Below, piece after piece: positions 33,493 through 42,263 of a DNA stretch of 64,000 nt. The stretch spans positions 186,001 to 250,000 of the forward strand of contig NZ_BMTR01000007.1 of assembly GCF_014649775.1 (NCBI RefSeq), given 5' to 3'. A model generated the notes under the pieces. That model was not told the DNA's origin and did not search any database. It worked only from the letters and a program-made list of their open reading frames with translations. Position numbers and translations under genes: made by a program. Every line of letters starts with the position of its first letter. Within the stretch, counting starts at the first letter, position 1. Source of the DNA: Streptomyces longisporoflavus (GTDB taxonomy: Bacteria > Actinomycetota > Actinomycetes > Streptomycetales > Streptomycetaceae).

Positions 33493-33553
33493 GTAAATAT
33501 CCAAAGTCACACAGGGTCGGGAGTTAGCCTCTTCGCCTGCTAGGCTGGTTTTC

Positions 33554-33970
33554 ATGAGCGACCTGTTGGAACGCCTGCGCGGACGCGGCTGGCGCATGAC
33601 CGCGCAGCGACGCGTCGTGGCCGAGGTCCTCGACGGGGATCACGTACACCTGACCGCGGACGAGGTGCACGCCCGCGCCGTGGACAAGCTCCCCGAGATC
33701 TCCCGGGCGACCGTCTACAACACCCTGGGCGAGCTGGTGACCCTCGGCGAGGTCCTCGAAGTCTCGACGGACCGCAGGGCCAAGCGGTATGACCCGAACG
33801 CCCACCGCCCTCACCAGCACCTGGTGTGCGCGCAGTGCGGCACGATCCGCGACGTCCACCCCACGGGCAACCCGCTGAGCAGCCTCCCCGACTCGGAACG
33901 CTTCGGCTTCACGATCGAGGGCGCGGACGTCACGTACAGGGGCACGTGCCCGAGCTGCGCGGGGGCGTAG
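33554..33970 (+). CDS. catR: Fur/PerR-family peroxide-sensing repressor CatR
   Basis: A 138-residue Fur-family regulator with an N-terminal winged helix (about 12-80, SRATVYNTLGELVTLG) and a C-terminal metal domain. The HRPHQHLVCAQCG block holds the regulatory His ligands and the first zinc Cys pair; CPSC near the C-terminus is the second. This is the PerR-like arrangement in which metal-bound His is oxidised by peroxide. Divergence from katA and the palindrome between them support repression of katA and of itself. The ATG at 33554 has no strong ribosome site. Confidence 0.92.
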   Translation: MSDLLERLRGRGWRMTAQRRVVAEVLDGDHVHLTADEVHARAVDKLPEISRATVYNTLGELVTLGEVLEVSTDRRAKRYDPNAHRPHQHLVCAQCGTIRDVHPTGNPLSSLPDSERFGFTIEGADVTYRGTCPSCAGA

Positions 33971-34050
33971 AGCTTCAGCTCAGGCCCGGCGGTGAGCCAC
34001 AAGCTGCACGAGGAGGCGGTGGGCCGCAAGGGATAGCTGCCGGACATACA

Positions 34051-34086
34051 CCAGAGGCCGGGAAGCTGATGCTTCCCGGCCTCTGG
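34051..34086. terminator. Hairpin between catR and the first initiator tRNA gene
   Basis: A perfect 16-base stem (34051-34066 with 34071-34086, loop TGAT) is followed on the plus strand by CCTTT. It can end catR transcripts and, on the other strand, the tRNA precursor. Confidence 0.82.
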
Positions 34087-34093
34087 CCTTTAG

Positions 34094-34167
34094 TAGCGGG
34101 GACAGGATTTGAACCTGCGACCTCTGGGTTATGAGCCCAGCGAGCTACCGAGCTGCTCCACCCCGCG
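34094..34167 (-). tRNA. Initiator tRNA-fMet (CAT), copy 1
   Basis: The 74-base minus-strand gene folds as a cloverleaf with a CAT anticodon. The anticodon stem has three consecutive G:C pairs (GGGCTCATAACCC) and the first base C1 cannot pair normally with base 72, both marks of initiator tRNA. CCA is not encoded. Confidence 0.96.
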
Positions 34168-34326
34168 CCGTTGTGTTGCAACCGTACGTCAATCGCAACG
34201 ACCAGCGCAAATCCGTTCCGCCCGCCTGCTGTGCCCACCCACCGAGCCGCACCCGCCCCCGCCCCGCGACAGCAAGCCGGCACAAGCGCAGGCGTGGCGC
34301 AGCTGCCCCAGGGGAACCAGCAGGGG

Positions 34327-36147
34327 CTAAGCAGTCAGCTCCTGCTGAAGCGCTTCGCGCAACCGCGCCGCCCGCTCCGAAACCTCAGCCGGCCCCAGCT
34401 CCACGGCACGGGACGCCCACCGCTGCCCCTCGACCAGCTGCCCGCGCCGAGCGTAAAGCAGCGCAAGCCGCAGAGCCGCACGCCCGTGCCCGGCGTCAGC
34501 GGCCCGCGTCCACCACAGCGCCGCCTCGGGCTCACTGCCCTCACGCGCAAGCAGCAATCCCAGATTGAACGCCCCGTTCCGGCTCCCCGCGTCCGCCGCG
34601 AGGCGGTACCACCGAGCCGCCTCGACGACATCCCCGCGCCCCGCGGCCAGCATCCCGACCCGCACCTGCGCACGCCGATGCCCCTGCTGTGCGGCCCGCT
34701 CGTACCACTCCTCGCACTCGGTCTTCTCCGCGGCGGGCTCCCCGAGCGCGGGCGGGCCCGCGGCGGACCGCCGCGCGTCGAGCACCGTGCCGAGGCGGTA
34801 CGCCGCCTCCGCGCTGCCGCCGCCCGCCGCGCACCGCAGATGCCGCTCGGCCTCCTGCTCGTCGCCCTCCCGCAGCCGCGCCGTGCCGACCTGGAGCGCG
34901 GCCTCGGTGTGCCCGGCGGCGGCCGCACGCTCGTACCAGGGCAGGGCCGAGTCGTCGTCGTCACGGGACGCGTAGAGAATCCCGAGGTTGAAGGCCGCGT
35001 CCACGCTGCCCGCCTCGGCGGCCTTGGAGAACCACGGCTCGGCGCCCGCCGCGTCGCCGCCCTGGAGCAGCAGCACGGCAAGGGCGTTGGCGGCCTCGCG
35101 GTGACCGGCGTACGCGGCACGCCTGTACCACTGGTCGGCCTGCGTGGTCCGCCCCTGTTCGGCACAGAGCAGGCCGAGGTTGTACGCGCCGTTCACGTCC
35201 CCCGCGTCCATGGCGGCCCTGTACCACCGCTCGGCGGTCTGGGTCTCGCCGCGCTCGGCGTGCAGCGCGCCCAGGGCGTTCGCGGCGTTGCCGTCGCCGT
35301 CCCTGGCCGCTTTCAGCCACCACGTGGCGGCGCTCTCCTCGTCGCCCGCGTCACGCAGCAGGAAGCCGAGGGCGCAGGCGGCACGGGCCTCTCCGTCCTT
35401 CGCGGAGTTCAGGTACCAGCGTCCCGCCTCCTTCAGCTCGCCGCGCTGCTCCAGGATCGCGCCGAGGTGCAGCGCGGCCCGCCGGTGTCCGCGCGCGGCG
35501 GCCTGGCGATACCACTGCTCGGCCTCGGCGGCGGCGGAACGTGCGCCTTCGGCGTCGGCCTTCGCGGGGGTCCTGGTGTCCGCGCGCTCGGCCGTGGCAC
35601 GCCGGTCCAGGGCGCGCGCGATGCGGTACGCGGCCTCGCGGTGACCGCGCTCGGCCGATGCCCGCATCCAGCGCTCGGCGCCGACGTCACCGCGGTGCTC
35701 CAGAAGATCGGCGAGGGCGTACGCGCCCAGGGCGTGGCCCTGCTCGGCGGACTGCCGCAGCCAGTACTCCGCGGCGGGCTCGTCGCCGCGCTCGCGGTGG
35801 TGGCGTCCGAGCGCGTGCGCCGCCGCGGCGGAACCGGCGACGGCGGCGACCCGCCACCAGCCGGCGGCCTCGTCGGCGTACCCGCGCTGGTGCAGGAGGA
35901 CTCCGAGGTTGTTGGCGGCGGCGCGGTCGCCCTCGGCGGTCGCCGCGCGCAGCAGAGATTCGGCCCCGTCGAGATCACCGCGGCGCAGCAGAAGGCTTCC
36001 GAGGACGCTCATCGCGTCGACGTCTCCGGCCTCGGCGGCCAGCCGATGGCGCAACTCCTCGGCGGCCGCCCCGGGATCCTCCCGGTCGGCCGGCTGCACA
36101 AACCGCCCTGTCTCCAACAGAGTTGCCTTGTCCCCCATAACGTCCAT
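34327..36147 (-). CDS. Sel1-like/TPR repeat protein
   Basis: A 606-residue soluble protein built from about 14 Sel1-like repeats with the recurring pattern A-x-W(Y)-x2-A-A-x2-G-x2-x-A-A-x2-L-G-x-L. Such solenoids are protein-binding scaffolds; no enzyme domain is seen. A charged insertion (about residues 180-205, ERADTRTPAKADAEG) interrupts the array. The ATG at 36147 has AGGTGG upstream; an in-frame ATG 9 bases on is possible. The gene lies between the two initiator tRNA genes on the same strand. Function unknown. Confidence 0.88.
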   Translation of the reverse strand: MDVMGDKATLLETGRFVQPADREDPGAAAEELRHRLAAEAGDVDAMSVLGSLLLRRGDLDGAESLLRAATAEGDRAAANNLGVLLHQRGYADEAAGWWRVAAVAGSAAAAHALGRHHRERGDEPAAEYWLRQSAEQGHALGAYALADLLEHRGDVGAERWMRASAERGHREAAYRIARALDRRATAERADTRTPAKADAEGARSAAAEAEQWYRQAAARGHRRAALHLGAILEQRGELKEAGRWYLNSAKDGEARAACALGFLLRDAGDEESAATWWLKAARDGDGNAANALGALHAERGETQTAERWYRAAMDAGDVNGAYNLGLLCAEQGRTTQADQWYRRAAYAGHREAANALAVLLLQGGDAAGAEPWFSKAAEAGSVDAAFNLGILYASRDDDDSALPWYERAAAAGHTEAALQVGTARLREGDEQEAERHLRCAAGGGSAEAAYRLGTVLDARRSAAGPPALGEPAAEKTECEEWYERAAQQGHRRAQVRVGMLAAGRGDVVEAARWYRLAADAGSRNGAFNLGLLLAREGSEPEAALWWTRAADAGHGRAALRLALLYARRGQLVEGQRWASRAVELGPAEVSERAARLREALQQELTA

Positions 36148-36323
36148 CGTCGCACCACCTGCAACCTGGGTACACCTGGTATACCGCAGCCAGTGAGGTC
36201 ACTTCAGCGTTTTGTCGACATGCCCACAGAGAGATAAGTCAAACACAGATTTCCCAACTCCCCCCGCGCGGAGCACGGTTCGCACAGACCAGCGCACGGC
36301 CGCGACAGCCCCGGACACACACG

Positions 36324-36360
36324 ACGAAGGCCCGGATCCGATAAGGATCCGGGCCTTCGT
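36324..36360. terminator. Hairpin after the second initiator tRNA gene
   Basis: A perfect 16-base stem (36324-36339 with 36345-36360) has a GATAA loop, 7 bases beyond the tRNA 3' end. The rest of 36148-36323 is the upstream region of the Sel1 gene with no other element recognised. Confidence 0.8.
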
Positions 36361-36367
36361 CTTCTAG

Positions 36368-36441
36368 TAGCGGGGACAGGATTTGAACCTGCGACCTCTG
36401 GGTTATGAGCCCAGCGAGCTACCGAGCTGCTCCACCCCGCG
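36368..36441 (-). tRNA. Initiator tRNA-fMet (CAT), copy 2
   Basis: Identical in all 74 bases to the copy at 34094-34167, including the GGGCTCATAACCC anticodon arm. The two copies also share about 20 bases of upstream sequence with a few changes, but their downstream terminators differ. Confidence 0.96.
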
Positions 36442-36490
36442 CCGTTGTGATGTAACCGTACCACGGCGCGGGGAGGTGTTTCGCCGCTGG

Positions 36491-39469
36491 TCAGCCGCCC
36501 TTCTTGTCGCCGTCCCCGGACGCGTCCCCGTCACCGCTCTTGTCCGCGTCCTTGTCCGCGCTCTTGTCGGCGTCGGCGTTCTTGTCGCCCTTCTTGTCGC
36601 CGTCCTCGGCCGCCTTGGCCTGGGCGTCCTCGGCACGCTGGAGGGACTCCTCGAGCTTCTCCTGCGCCTTGCCGTAGGCCTCCCAGTCGCCGTCCTTCAG
36701 CGCCTGCTGCCCGTCCTCGAACGCCGTCTGGGCGTCGTCCAGGGCCGCCTGCACCGTCGGGTCGCTCGACTTGGGCGGCTCGGTCGGCTCGTCCGTGCCG
36801 TCCGTGTCGTCGGCCGGTGGCTTGGTGGTCCCGTCGGCGCCGAAGACCTGGTTGAGGCCGTCGCTCAGGGAGTCCGCGAACGCGGTCTCCGTGCCGTACG
36901 ACACCGCCACCTTCTTCAGGAGCGGATACGCCGATTTACGTCCCTGGACATACACGGGCTCGACGTAGAGGAACCCGTCGTCCAGAGGCACGGTCAGCAG
37001 GTTTCCGTACAGGACGTCGGAGTCGGCGCCCTTCATGTCCCGGACGAAGTTGCCGACCTCCGTCATCGAGTTCAGCTTGTTCTGGACCTGTTCCGGGCCG
37101 TCCACGTCGCCCGTGACTCTCAGCAGCTTCATCGTGCCGAAGTTCTTGCTCGTGGCGTCGGCGTCGACCGTCATGAAGGCGCGCAGGTTCGGGCGCCCGC
37201 TGGGGGTGAACGTCGTCGTCAGCGAGAACTGCTGCTGCGCCTGGCCCGGCGCCTTCATGGACAAGTAGTACGGCGGTACCGCGCTGTTGTCCTTCTTCGT
37301 CGGGTCGTTCGGCACCTGCCAGGCGTCACTCGCGTTGTAGAACTGGCCGGCGTCCGTGACGTGGTAGAGCGTCAGGAGCTCGCGCTGCACCTTGAACATG
37401 TCCTGGGGGTAGCGCAGGTGGTCCATCAGGGCCTTGGGGATATCGCCCTTGTCCTTGACGGTGTCCGGGAACGCCTTCTTCCAGGTCTTCAGGACGGGGT
37501 CCTTCTCGTCCCAGGTGTAGAGCTTGACCTCTCCGGTGTACGCGTCGACGGTCGCCTTCACGGAGTTGCGGATGTAGTTGACCTGGTTCTGCTGGGCCAC
37601 CACGGCGCGCTGGTCGTCGGACTCGGAGAGCGAGTCCGCCGTCGTGTCGCCGAGCGTGGTCCGCGACGCGTACGGATAGCCGTTGCTGGTCGTGTAGGCG
37701 TCGACGACCCACTGGATCCTGCCGTTGACCACGGTCGGGTAGGTGTCGCCGTCGATGGTCAGCCACGGCGCCACCGACTCGACGCGCTCCTTCGGAGTGC
37801 GGTTGTAGAGGATCCGCGACCCCTCGCCGATCGCGCCCGAGTACAGCATCTGCGGCTCTCCGAAGGAGACCGCGTAGGCGGCGCGGTTGATCGGGTTCGA
37901 GAGGTTGACCCCGCTGTCGCCCTTGTAGCTGTAGGTCTTCTGGCCGCCGCCGTCCTCTTCGTAGTCGAGCTCCTTCTGGGGCCCGCCGACGATCGAGTAC
38001 TGGGTGGTCTTCTCGCCGTAGTAGATCCGCTGTTCGTACTCGCCGAGGTTGCCGGCGGTCGGCAGGCCGTAGTTCGTGAAGTCCGGGGCGCCCTTGGAGC
38101 CCTTCTTGGTCTCCGTGCCCTTGGCCGTGACCATGCCGTACCCGTGGGTGTAGGCGAAGTGGTCGTTGATCCAGTTGCGCTTCTCGAGCTTGTCGAGGCT
38201 GAGCTCACGCAGACCGACGATGGTGTCCTGGCCGTTGTAGCGGTCCACGTCCAGGGTCGTCGGGAAGCGGTAGTACTCGCGCTCCTGCTCCAGCTGCTGG
38301 AACGTCGGCGAGACGATGTTCGGGTCGTTCAGCCGGTAGTTGGCTGCCGAGTCCGCGTCCTCGCGCTTCTTCTTGGGGTCCTCGTCGGCCTTGCCCGCGC
38401 CCTTGTAGTCCTCGGGCTTCACTCCGTTGATGCCGTACGCGTCGCGCGTCGCCTTGATGTTCTTCTTGATGTACGGCGCTTCCTTGGCCTGCTCGTTCGG
38501 CGAGACCTGGAACTTCTGCACGATCGCGGGGTACAGACCGCCGATGAGGATGGCGGAAAGGACCATCAGACCGAAGCCGATGACCGGCAGCTGCCAGGTG
38601 CGCCGCCACAGCGTCCCGAAGAAGAGCAGGGCGCAGATGACGGCGATGCAGAACAGGATGGTCTTCGCCGGCAGGTACGCGTTCGCGTCCACGTAGCGAA
38701 GACCCGTCCAGTCGCCCGTCGCCTTGAAGTCACTGGACTTCACGGCGAGGCCGTACCGGTCGAGCCAGTACGCCACGGCCTTGAGCGTCACGAAGACGCC
38801 GAGGAGCACCGACAGGTGCCCCGTGGACGCGGCCGTGGCCCGTGCGCCGGGGCTGGTGATGCGCAGCCCGCCGTACAGGTAGTGGGTCAGGGCGGCGGCG
38901 ATCAGGGACAGCACCGTGGCCGCGAAGCCGAAGCCGAGCAGGAAGCGGTACCAGGGAAGGTCGAACGCGAAGAACGACACGTCCAGCTTGAACTGCGGGT
39001 CCTTCTGGCCGAAGGAGACGCCGTTCACCCACAGGAGCCACGTGCGCCACTGGCCCGCGGCCGACGCGCCCGCGATCAGGCCGACGAGCGTCGCGATGCC
39101 GAGCAGCAGCCACTTCTTGTACGGCGCGATGCTCATGCGGTACCGGTCGAGGCTCTGCTGCTCCATCGACATGGCGCTCAGCGGCGGGCGCAGCCGGTGC
39201 GCCAGCCAGATGTTCAGGCCGACCGCGGCCGCCATCAGGAGGCCGAAGACGAAGAACAGGCCGATCTTGGTCCACAGGGTCGTCGTGAAGACCGACGAAT
39301 AGTTCACCGAGCGGTACCAGAGCCAGTCCGTCCAGAACCCCGCGAACATGACGAACACCATGGCGAGTACAGCCAGGATGCCCAGTGTCATGAGCAGGGT
39401 CCGGACGCGACGGGACGGTCGGCCCACTCTGATCCGTGGCCCCGTCGGGCCTCCGCCGCGGTCCGGCAT
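36491..39469 (-). CDS. UPF0182 family large membrane protein
   Basis: A 992-residue protein of family UPF0182, conserved in actinobacteria but of unknown function. Seven membrane segments lie in the first 330 residues (first at about 24-46). A long extracellular region follows with family blocks such as RYPQDMFKVQRELLTLYHV and PLDDGFLYVEPVYVQ. The last 100 residues are a coiled acidic stretch and then a Lys/Asp/Gly repeat tail. ATG 39469 gives the usual family start MPDRG; GTG at 39547 is an in-frame alternative. It is divergent from the PPA1309 gene. Confidence 0.9.
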   Translation of the reverse strand: MPDRGGGPTGPRIRVGRPSRRVRTLLMTLGILAVLAMVFVMFAGFWTDWLWYRSVNYSSVFTTTLWTKIGLFFVFGLLMAAAVGLNIWLAHRLRPPLSAMSMEQQSLDRYRMSIAPYKKWLLLGIATLVGLIAGASAAGQWRTWLLWVNGVSFGQKDPQFKLDVSFFAFDLPWYRFLLGFGFAATVLSLIAAALTHYLYGGLRITSPGARATAASTGHLSVLLGVFVTLKAVAYWLDRYGLAVKSSDFKATGDWTGLRYVDANAYLPAKTILFCIAVICALLFFGTLWRRTWQLPVIGFGLMVLSAILIGGLYPAIVQKFQVSPNEQAKEAPYIKKNIKATRDAYGINGVKPEDYKGAGKADEDPKKKREDADSAANYRLNDPNIVSPTFQQLEQEREYYRFPTTLDVDRYNGQDTIVGLRELSLDKLEKRNWINDHFAYTHGYGMVTAKGTETKKGSKGAPDFTNYGLPTAGNLGEYEQRIYYGEKTTQYSIVGGPQKELDYEEDGGGQKTYSYKGDSGVNLSNPINRAAYAVSFGEPQMLYSGAIGEGSRILYNRTPKERVESVAPWLTIDGDTYPTVVNGRIQWVVDAYTTSNGYPYASRTTLGDTTADSLSESDDQRAVVAQQNQVNYIRNSVKATVDAYTGEVKLYTWDEKDPVLKTWKKAFPDTVKDKGDIPKALMDHLRYPQDMFKVQRELLTLYHVTDAGQFYNASDAWQVPNDPTKKDNSAVPPYYLSMKAPGQAQQQFSLTTTFTPSGRPNLRAFMTVDADATSKNFGTMKLLRVTGDVDGPEQVQNKLNSMTEVGNFVRDMKGADSDVLYGNLLTVPLDDGFLYVEPVYVQGRKSAYPLLKKVAVSYGTETAFADSLSDGLNQVFGADGTTKPPADDTDGTDEPTEPPKSSDPTVQAALDDAQTAFEDGQQALKDGDWEAYGKAQEKLEESLQRAEDAQAKAAEDGDKKGDKNADADKSADKDADKSGDGDASGDGDKKGG

Positions 39470-39615
39470 CTGGAAAGCCAAGGTGCGCACCTCGAAGTTC
39501 GATGTTGATTCTGTTGGTCCGTCAGGGCCCTGTGATCGTGGACCCACACCTATGCAACTTACCTACGCTTTACTCGGTTCCCGTTTCTCGGGACTAACGA
39601 GGCAGGATTGTGACC

Positions 39616-40158
39616 ATGTCCAACACTCCCATGGCAGCGAGCCCCCTCACCCGTGCCGTGCTCGAGATCGACGAGTACGCGTCCGGCCTCGGCTGGGACC
39701 AGCCCGCGCGCCTCTTCGCGCTCGTCGACACGGCGCGACTGCGTACCCAAGAACCCGGCCTCGCCACTCAGCTCGGCCTCGACAATTCCCCCGAAGAACC
39801 CGGTCTGACCCCCATCGAGCAGGAGGAGATCCCGGCGGGCAAGCCGCTGGACGAGTTCCTCGGCACCATCGCCTGGCCGGACGCCGTGGCGGGCTGCGCC
39901 CTCACGGTGGAGCGCCTGATGCTTCCGCCGTCCGCGGAGACGTCGGTCCCCGACGGGCTCGGCGAGGCCGAGCTCGCGAAGTGGGTGTCCGAGCACCCCG
40001 ACCGCCAGGAGGTCCGCATGACGGTCGCGGTGCTCCGTGACGGTGCGCGCGAGTCCGCCCTGCGGCTGCGCGAGAAGGACTCGCCGACCGAGGTCCTCAC
40101 CGGTGCCGACCTGGTTCCGGGGCTCGCGGAGGCGCTGTCGGCCACGTTCGCCGACTGA
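39616..40158 (+). CDS. PPA1309 family conserved actinobacterial protein
   Basis: A 180-residue soluble acidic protein matching the PPA1309 family, which is present across actinobacteria next to UPF0182 and YlbL-type genes. Conserved features include AVLEIDEYASGLGWDQPARLFALVDT at the start and an EVRMTVAVLRDG strand in the C-terminal half. No active site is known. ATG at 39616 fits AGG 9 bases upstream; GTG 39610 is an alternative. A long perfect palindrome follows the stop. Confidence 0.85.
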   Translation: MSNTPMAASPLTRAVLEIDEYASGLGWDQPARLFALVDTARLRTQEPGLATQLGLDNSPEEPGLTPIEQEEIPAGKPLDEFLGTIAWPDAVAGCALTVERLMLPPSAETSVPDGLGEAELAKWVSEHPDRQEVRMTVAVLRDGARESALRLREKDSPTEVLTGADLVPGLAEALSATFAD

Positions 40159-40166
40159 CGGTCCGC

Positions 40167-40198
40167 GTACGCGGGTGGGGGCGCCCCCACCCGCGTAC
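40167..40198. terminator. Bidirectional terminator between PPA1309 and ylbL genes
   Basis: A 32-base perfect palindrome (16 + 16) starts 8 bases after the PPA1309 stop and ends 10 bases before the convergent gene's stop. It must fold with a small central loop in RNA. Confidence 0.85.
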
Positions 40199-40207
40199 GT
40201 GCGTCCG

Positions 40208-41296
40208 CTACTTCTTCACCGTGCACTGCGGCAGGTCGGCGGTGTCGCCCTTGCGGATGTCCTTGAGGGCGTCGACGGCGTCGTCGATGGTGTCCACCTT
40301 GACCAGCGTGAGCCCGTCCGGGACGTCCTCGGCGGCGGTGGCGCAGTTGTCCTTCGGCGTCAGGAAGTACTCGGCGCCCTTGGCGCGCGCGCCGACCGTC
40401 TTCATCTGGATGCCGCCGATCGGGCCGACCTTGCCGTCGACCTCGATGGTGCCGGTGCCTGCCACGAAATTGCCGCCGGTGAGGTCGCCGGGGGTCAGCT
40501 TGTCCACGATGCCGAGCGCGAACATCAGGCCGGCGCTGGGGCCGCCCACGTCGGCGAGCTTGATGTCGATGGTGAAGGGGAACGTGTGATCGGTTCCCGC
40601 CTCGATGCCGACGACCGCCCGGCCGTCCTTCGCCTTCTCCGTGGTGATCTTGACGTCTTCCGTCCGGGTCGGCTCCTTGCCCGCCTTCTCCGCGGCGGCC
40701 GCCTCCTTGACGGGCACCAGGCTGAAGACGACGTCCTGGCCGGGCTTGTGCTTGGTGACCAGCTTGGAGACGTCCGTCATCTCCTTCACGGGCTTGCCGT
40801 CGACCTTCCTGATGACGTCACCCGCGTGGAGCTTGCCCTCGGCGGGGCTGTCCTTGAAGACCGTGGAGACGACGACCTGGGATTTGACCGGGATGTCCAG
40901 TTCCCCCAGCGCCGCGACCTTGGCGGCTTCCTGGGACTGGCTGAACTCCTCGGCATTCTCCTGGCTCGACTGCTGCTCGGTCTTGCCGTTCGGGTAGAGG
41001 GTCTCGTGCGGCACCACGATGTTGTCGTGGGCCAGCCAGCCGTACACGGCCTCCGCGATGTTCATGTTGTAGTCGGCGCTGGTGACCCGGACCGTGGTCA
41101 TGTTGAGGTGACCGGACGTCGGGTAGGTCTTGTGGCCGGAGATCTGCAGCACCGGCTCGCCGCCGTGGTCGCCGAGGGTGTTCACCGTGGGGCCCGGGGA
41201 CATCACCGAGTACGGCACTTTGATGAGGACTCCGGCGCAGAGCAGCGCGATCAGCATCAGGGTGGAGGCGAGCATCGTCGCGGTGCGGCGTGGCAT
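40208..41296 (-). CDS. YlbL-type secreted PDZ/Lon-like serine protease
   Basis: A 362-residue membrane-anchored protein with one N-terminal helix (about 8-30), a PDZ domain (about 135-200) and an S16 Lon-like protease domain. The catalytic Ser lies in GGPSAGLMFAL (about residue 260) and the Lys in the GGIQMKTVGARAKGA stretch about 45 residues later, a Ser-Lys dyad. The active part faces outside the membrane. ATG 41296 has no obvious ribosome site. Bacillus and mycobacterial relatives are linked to cell-surface quality control or division. Confidence 0.9.
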   Translation of the reverse strand: MPRRTATMLASTLMLIALLCAGVLIKVPYSVMSPGPTVNTLGDHGGEPVLQISGHKTYPTSGHLNMTTVRVTSADYNMNIAEAVYGWLAHDNIVVPHETLYPNGKTEQQSSQENAEEFSQSQEAAKVAALGELDIPVKSQVVVSTVFKDSPAEGKLHAGDVIRKVDGKPVKEMTDVSKLVTKHKPGQDVVFSLVPVKEAAAAEKAGKEPTRTEDVKITTEKAKDGRAVVGIEAGTDHTFPFTIDIKLADVGGPSAGLMFALGIVDKLTPGDLTGGNFVAGTGTIEVDGKVGPIGGIQMKTVGARAKGAEYFLTPKDNCATAAEDVPDGLTLVKVDTIDDAVDALKDIRKGDTADLPQCTVKK

Positions 41297-41388
41297 GGAA
41301 CGACAGTACGGGACCTGCCTGTCAGTGCACCGCTGGGGCCAGTCCGTACGGGGCCGGCGGGCCTTTCGCCGGCCGCGGGCCCGCGGGG

Positions 41389-41559
41389 TCACGTGCCGGT
41401 GCGGGACTTCTCCATCGCCTCGCGGAAGGCCGCGTAGCCGTTGAGTTCGTTGTTGTCCCCGGTCTTGCCGGACCGGCGGTTACGCGCCGCCCAGCCTGCC
41501 CAGAGACCCCCACCGACAGCTGCCGCAAACGGAATCAGCAACCAGGCGAGTGACGCCAT
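41389..41559 (-). CDS. Small single-span membrane protein (56 residues)
   Basis: The ATG at 41559 has an excellent GGGAGG site 5 bases upstream. The product starts MASLAWLLIPFAAAVGGG, giving one membrane helix (about 3-24), followed by a basic AARNRRSGK and a polar tail ending in AFREAMEKSRTGT. It lies upstream of the ylbL gene with 92 bases between. No family is recognised, but such short proteins with an EAMEKSR tail are, from memory, common in Streptomyces at this place. Confidence 0.7.
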   Translation of the reverse strand: MASLAWLLIPFAAAVGGGLWAGWAARNRRSGKTGDNNELNGYAAFREAMEKSRTGT

Positions 41560-41699
41560 GTCGACCTCCCGACCCCTTGAGCGAGCACAACTGACAGATC
41601 AGCAGATTAACCATCCGCTTCGTCAACGCTCACGCCAGGGGTCGGGTTACGCAACCGGAGGCTCTTGGGCCAACTGGCTCCACGCCGGGGAGCAGTGGG

Positions 41700-42164
41700 T
41701 CAGCAGGCGCCGACCCACTCCTCCTTCCCGTCCGAGAAACGCTGGTGCTTCCAGATCGGCACCTCGTGCTTGAGGTCGTCGATCAGCTTGCGGCAGGCGG
41801 CGAAGGCCTCCGCGCGGTGCGGACAGGAGACGGCCACGACGACCGCGAGGTCGCCCACCGCCAGGTCGCCGACGCGGTGCACGGCGGCCAGGGCGCGGAC
41901 CGGGAATTCGGCGACGACCTTCTCGGCCACCCGGCGCATCTCGGCCTCGGCCGTCGGGTGCGTGGAGTAGCCGAGCTCGTCGACGTCCGCTCCGCCGTCG
42001 TGATTGCGCACGGTCCCCACGAAGAGCGCCGTTCCCCCCGCCGCGTCGTCGCCGACGGCCCGGAAGACCTCGTCCAGGGAGAGCGGTGCGTCGCGGATCG
42101 CCAGGAGCCGGATCGGGTCCTGTGCGGCCTGCTCGCCGGGGTGGTCGTTCGTGGTGCGTGCCAT
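41700..42164 (-). CDS. moaE: Molybdopterin synthase catalytic subunit MoaE
   Basis: A 154-residue MoaE that, with MoaD, adds the two dithiolene sulfurs to precursor Z in molybdenum cofactor synthesis. Family features: GTALFVGTVRNHDGG (about residue 45), ALAAVHRVGDLAVGD, and the active-site lysine stretch VPIWKHQRFSDGKEEWVG near the C-terminus. ATG 42164 is used; a GTG at 42182 is in frame. No moaD is next to it, so the partner is elsewhere. Confidence 0.93.
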   Translation of the reverse strand: MARTTNDHPGEQAAQDPIRLLAIRDAPLSLDEVFRAVGDDAAGGTALFVGTVRNHDGGADVDELGYSTHPTAEAEMRRVAEKVVAEFPVRALAAVHRVGDLAVGDLAVVVAVSCPHRAEAFAACRKLIDDLKHEVPIWKHQRFSDGKEEWVGAC

Positions 42165-42263
42165 GCGGCCATGGTGCCGCACGGCACGGACATCACGGAA
42201 TAGCGCTTTCGCCCGGCACGCGCGCGTGCCGCGTTGGAGCTCTCTACAGGTCCGCGGTGAGTC

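Noticed and set aside
34094..34167. Elongator tRNA-Met or tRNA-Ile2 with CAT anticodon
   Set aside because: The three G:C pairs of the anticodon stem and the unpaired first base mark initiator tRNA.
34094..36441. tRNA-flanked integration island with attachment sites
   Set aside because: No integrase, excisionase or mobile genes lie between the two tRNA genes; the single Sel1-repeat gene has ordinary composition.
42170..42240. Sigma-R promoter near moaE (GGAAT at about 42197)
   Set aside because: It points away from moaE and the nearest GTT is 29 bases off rather than 18.
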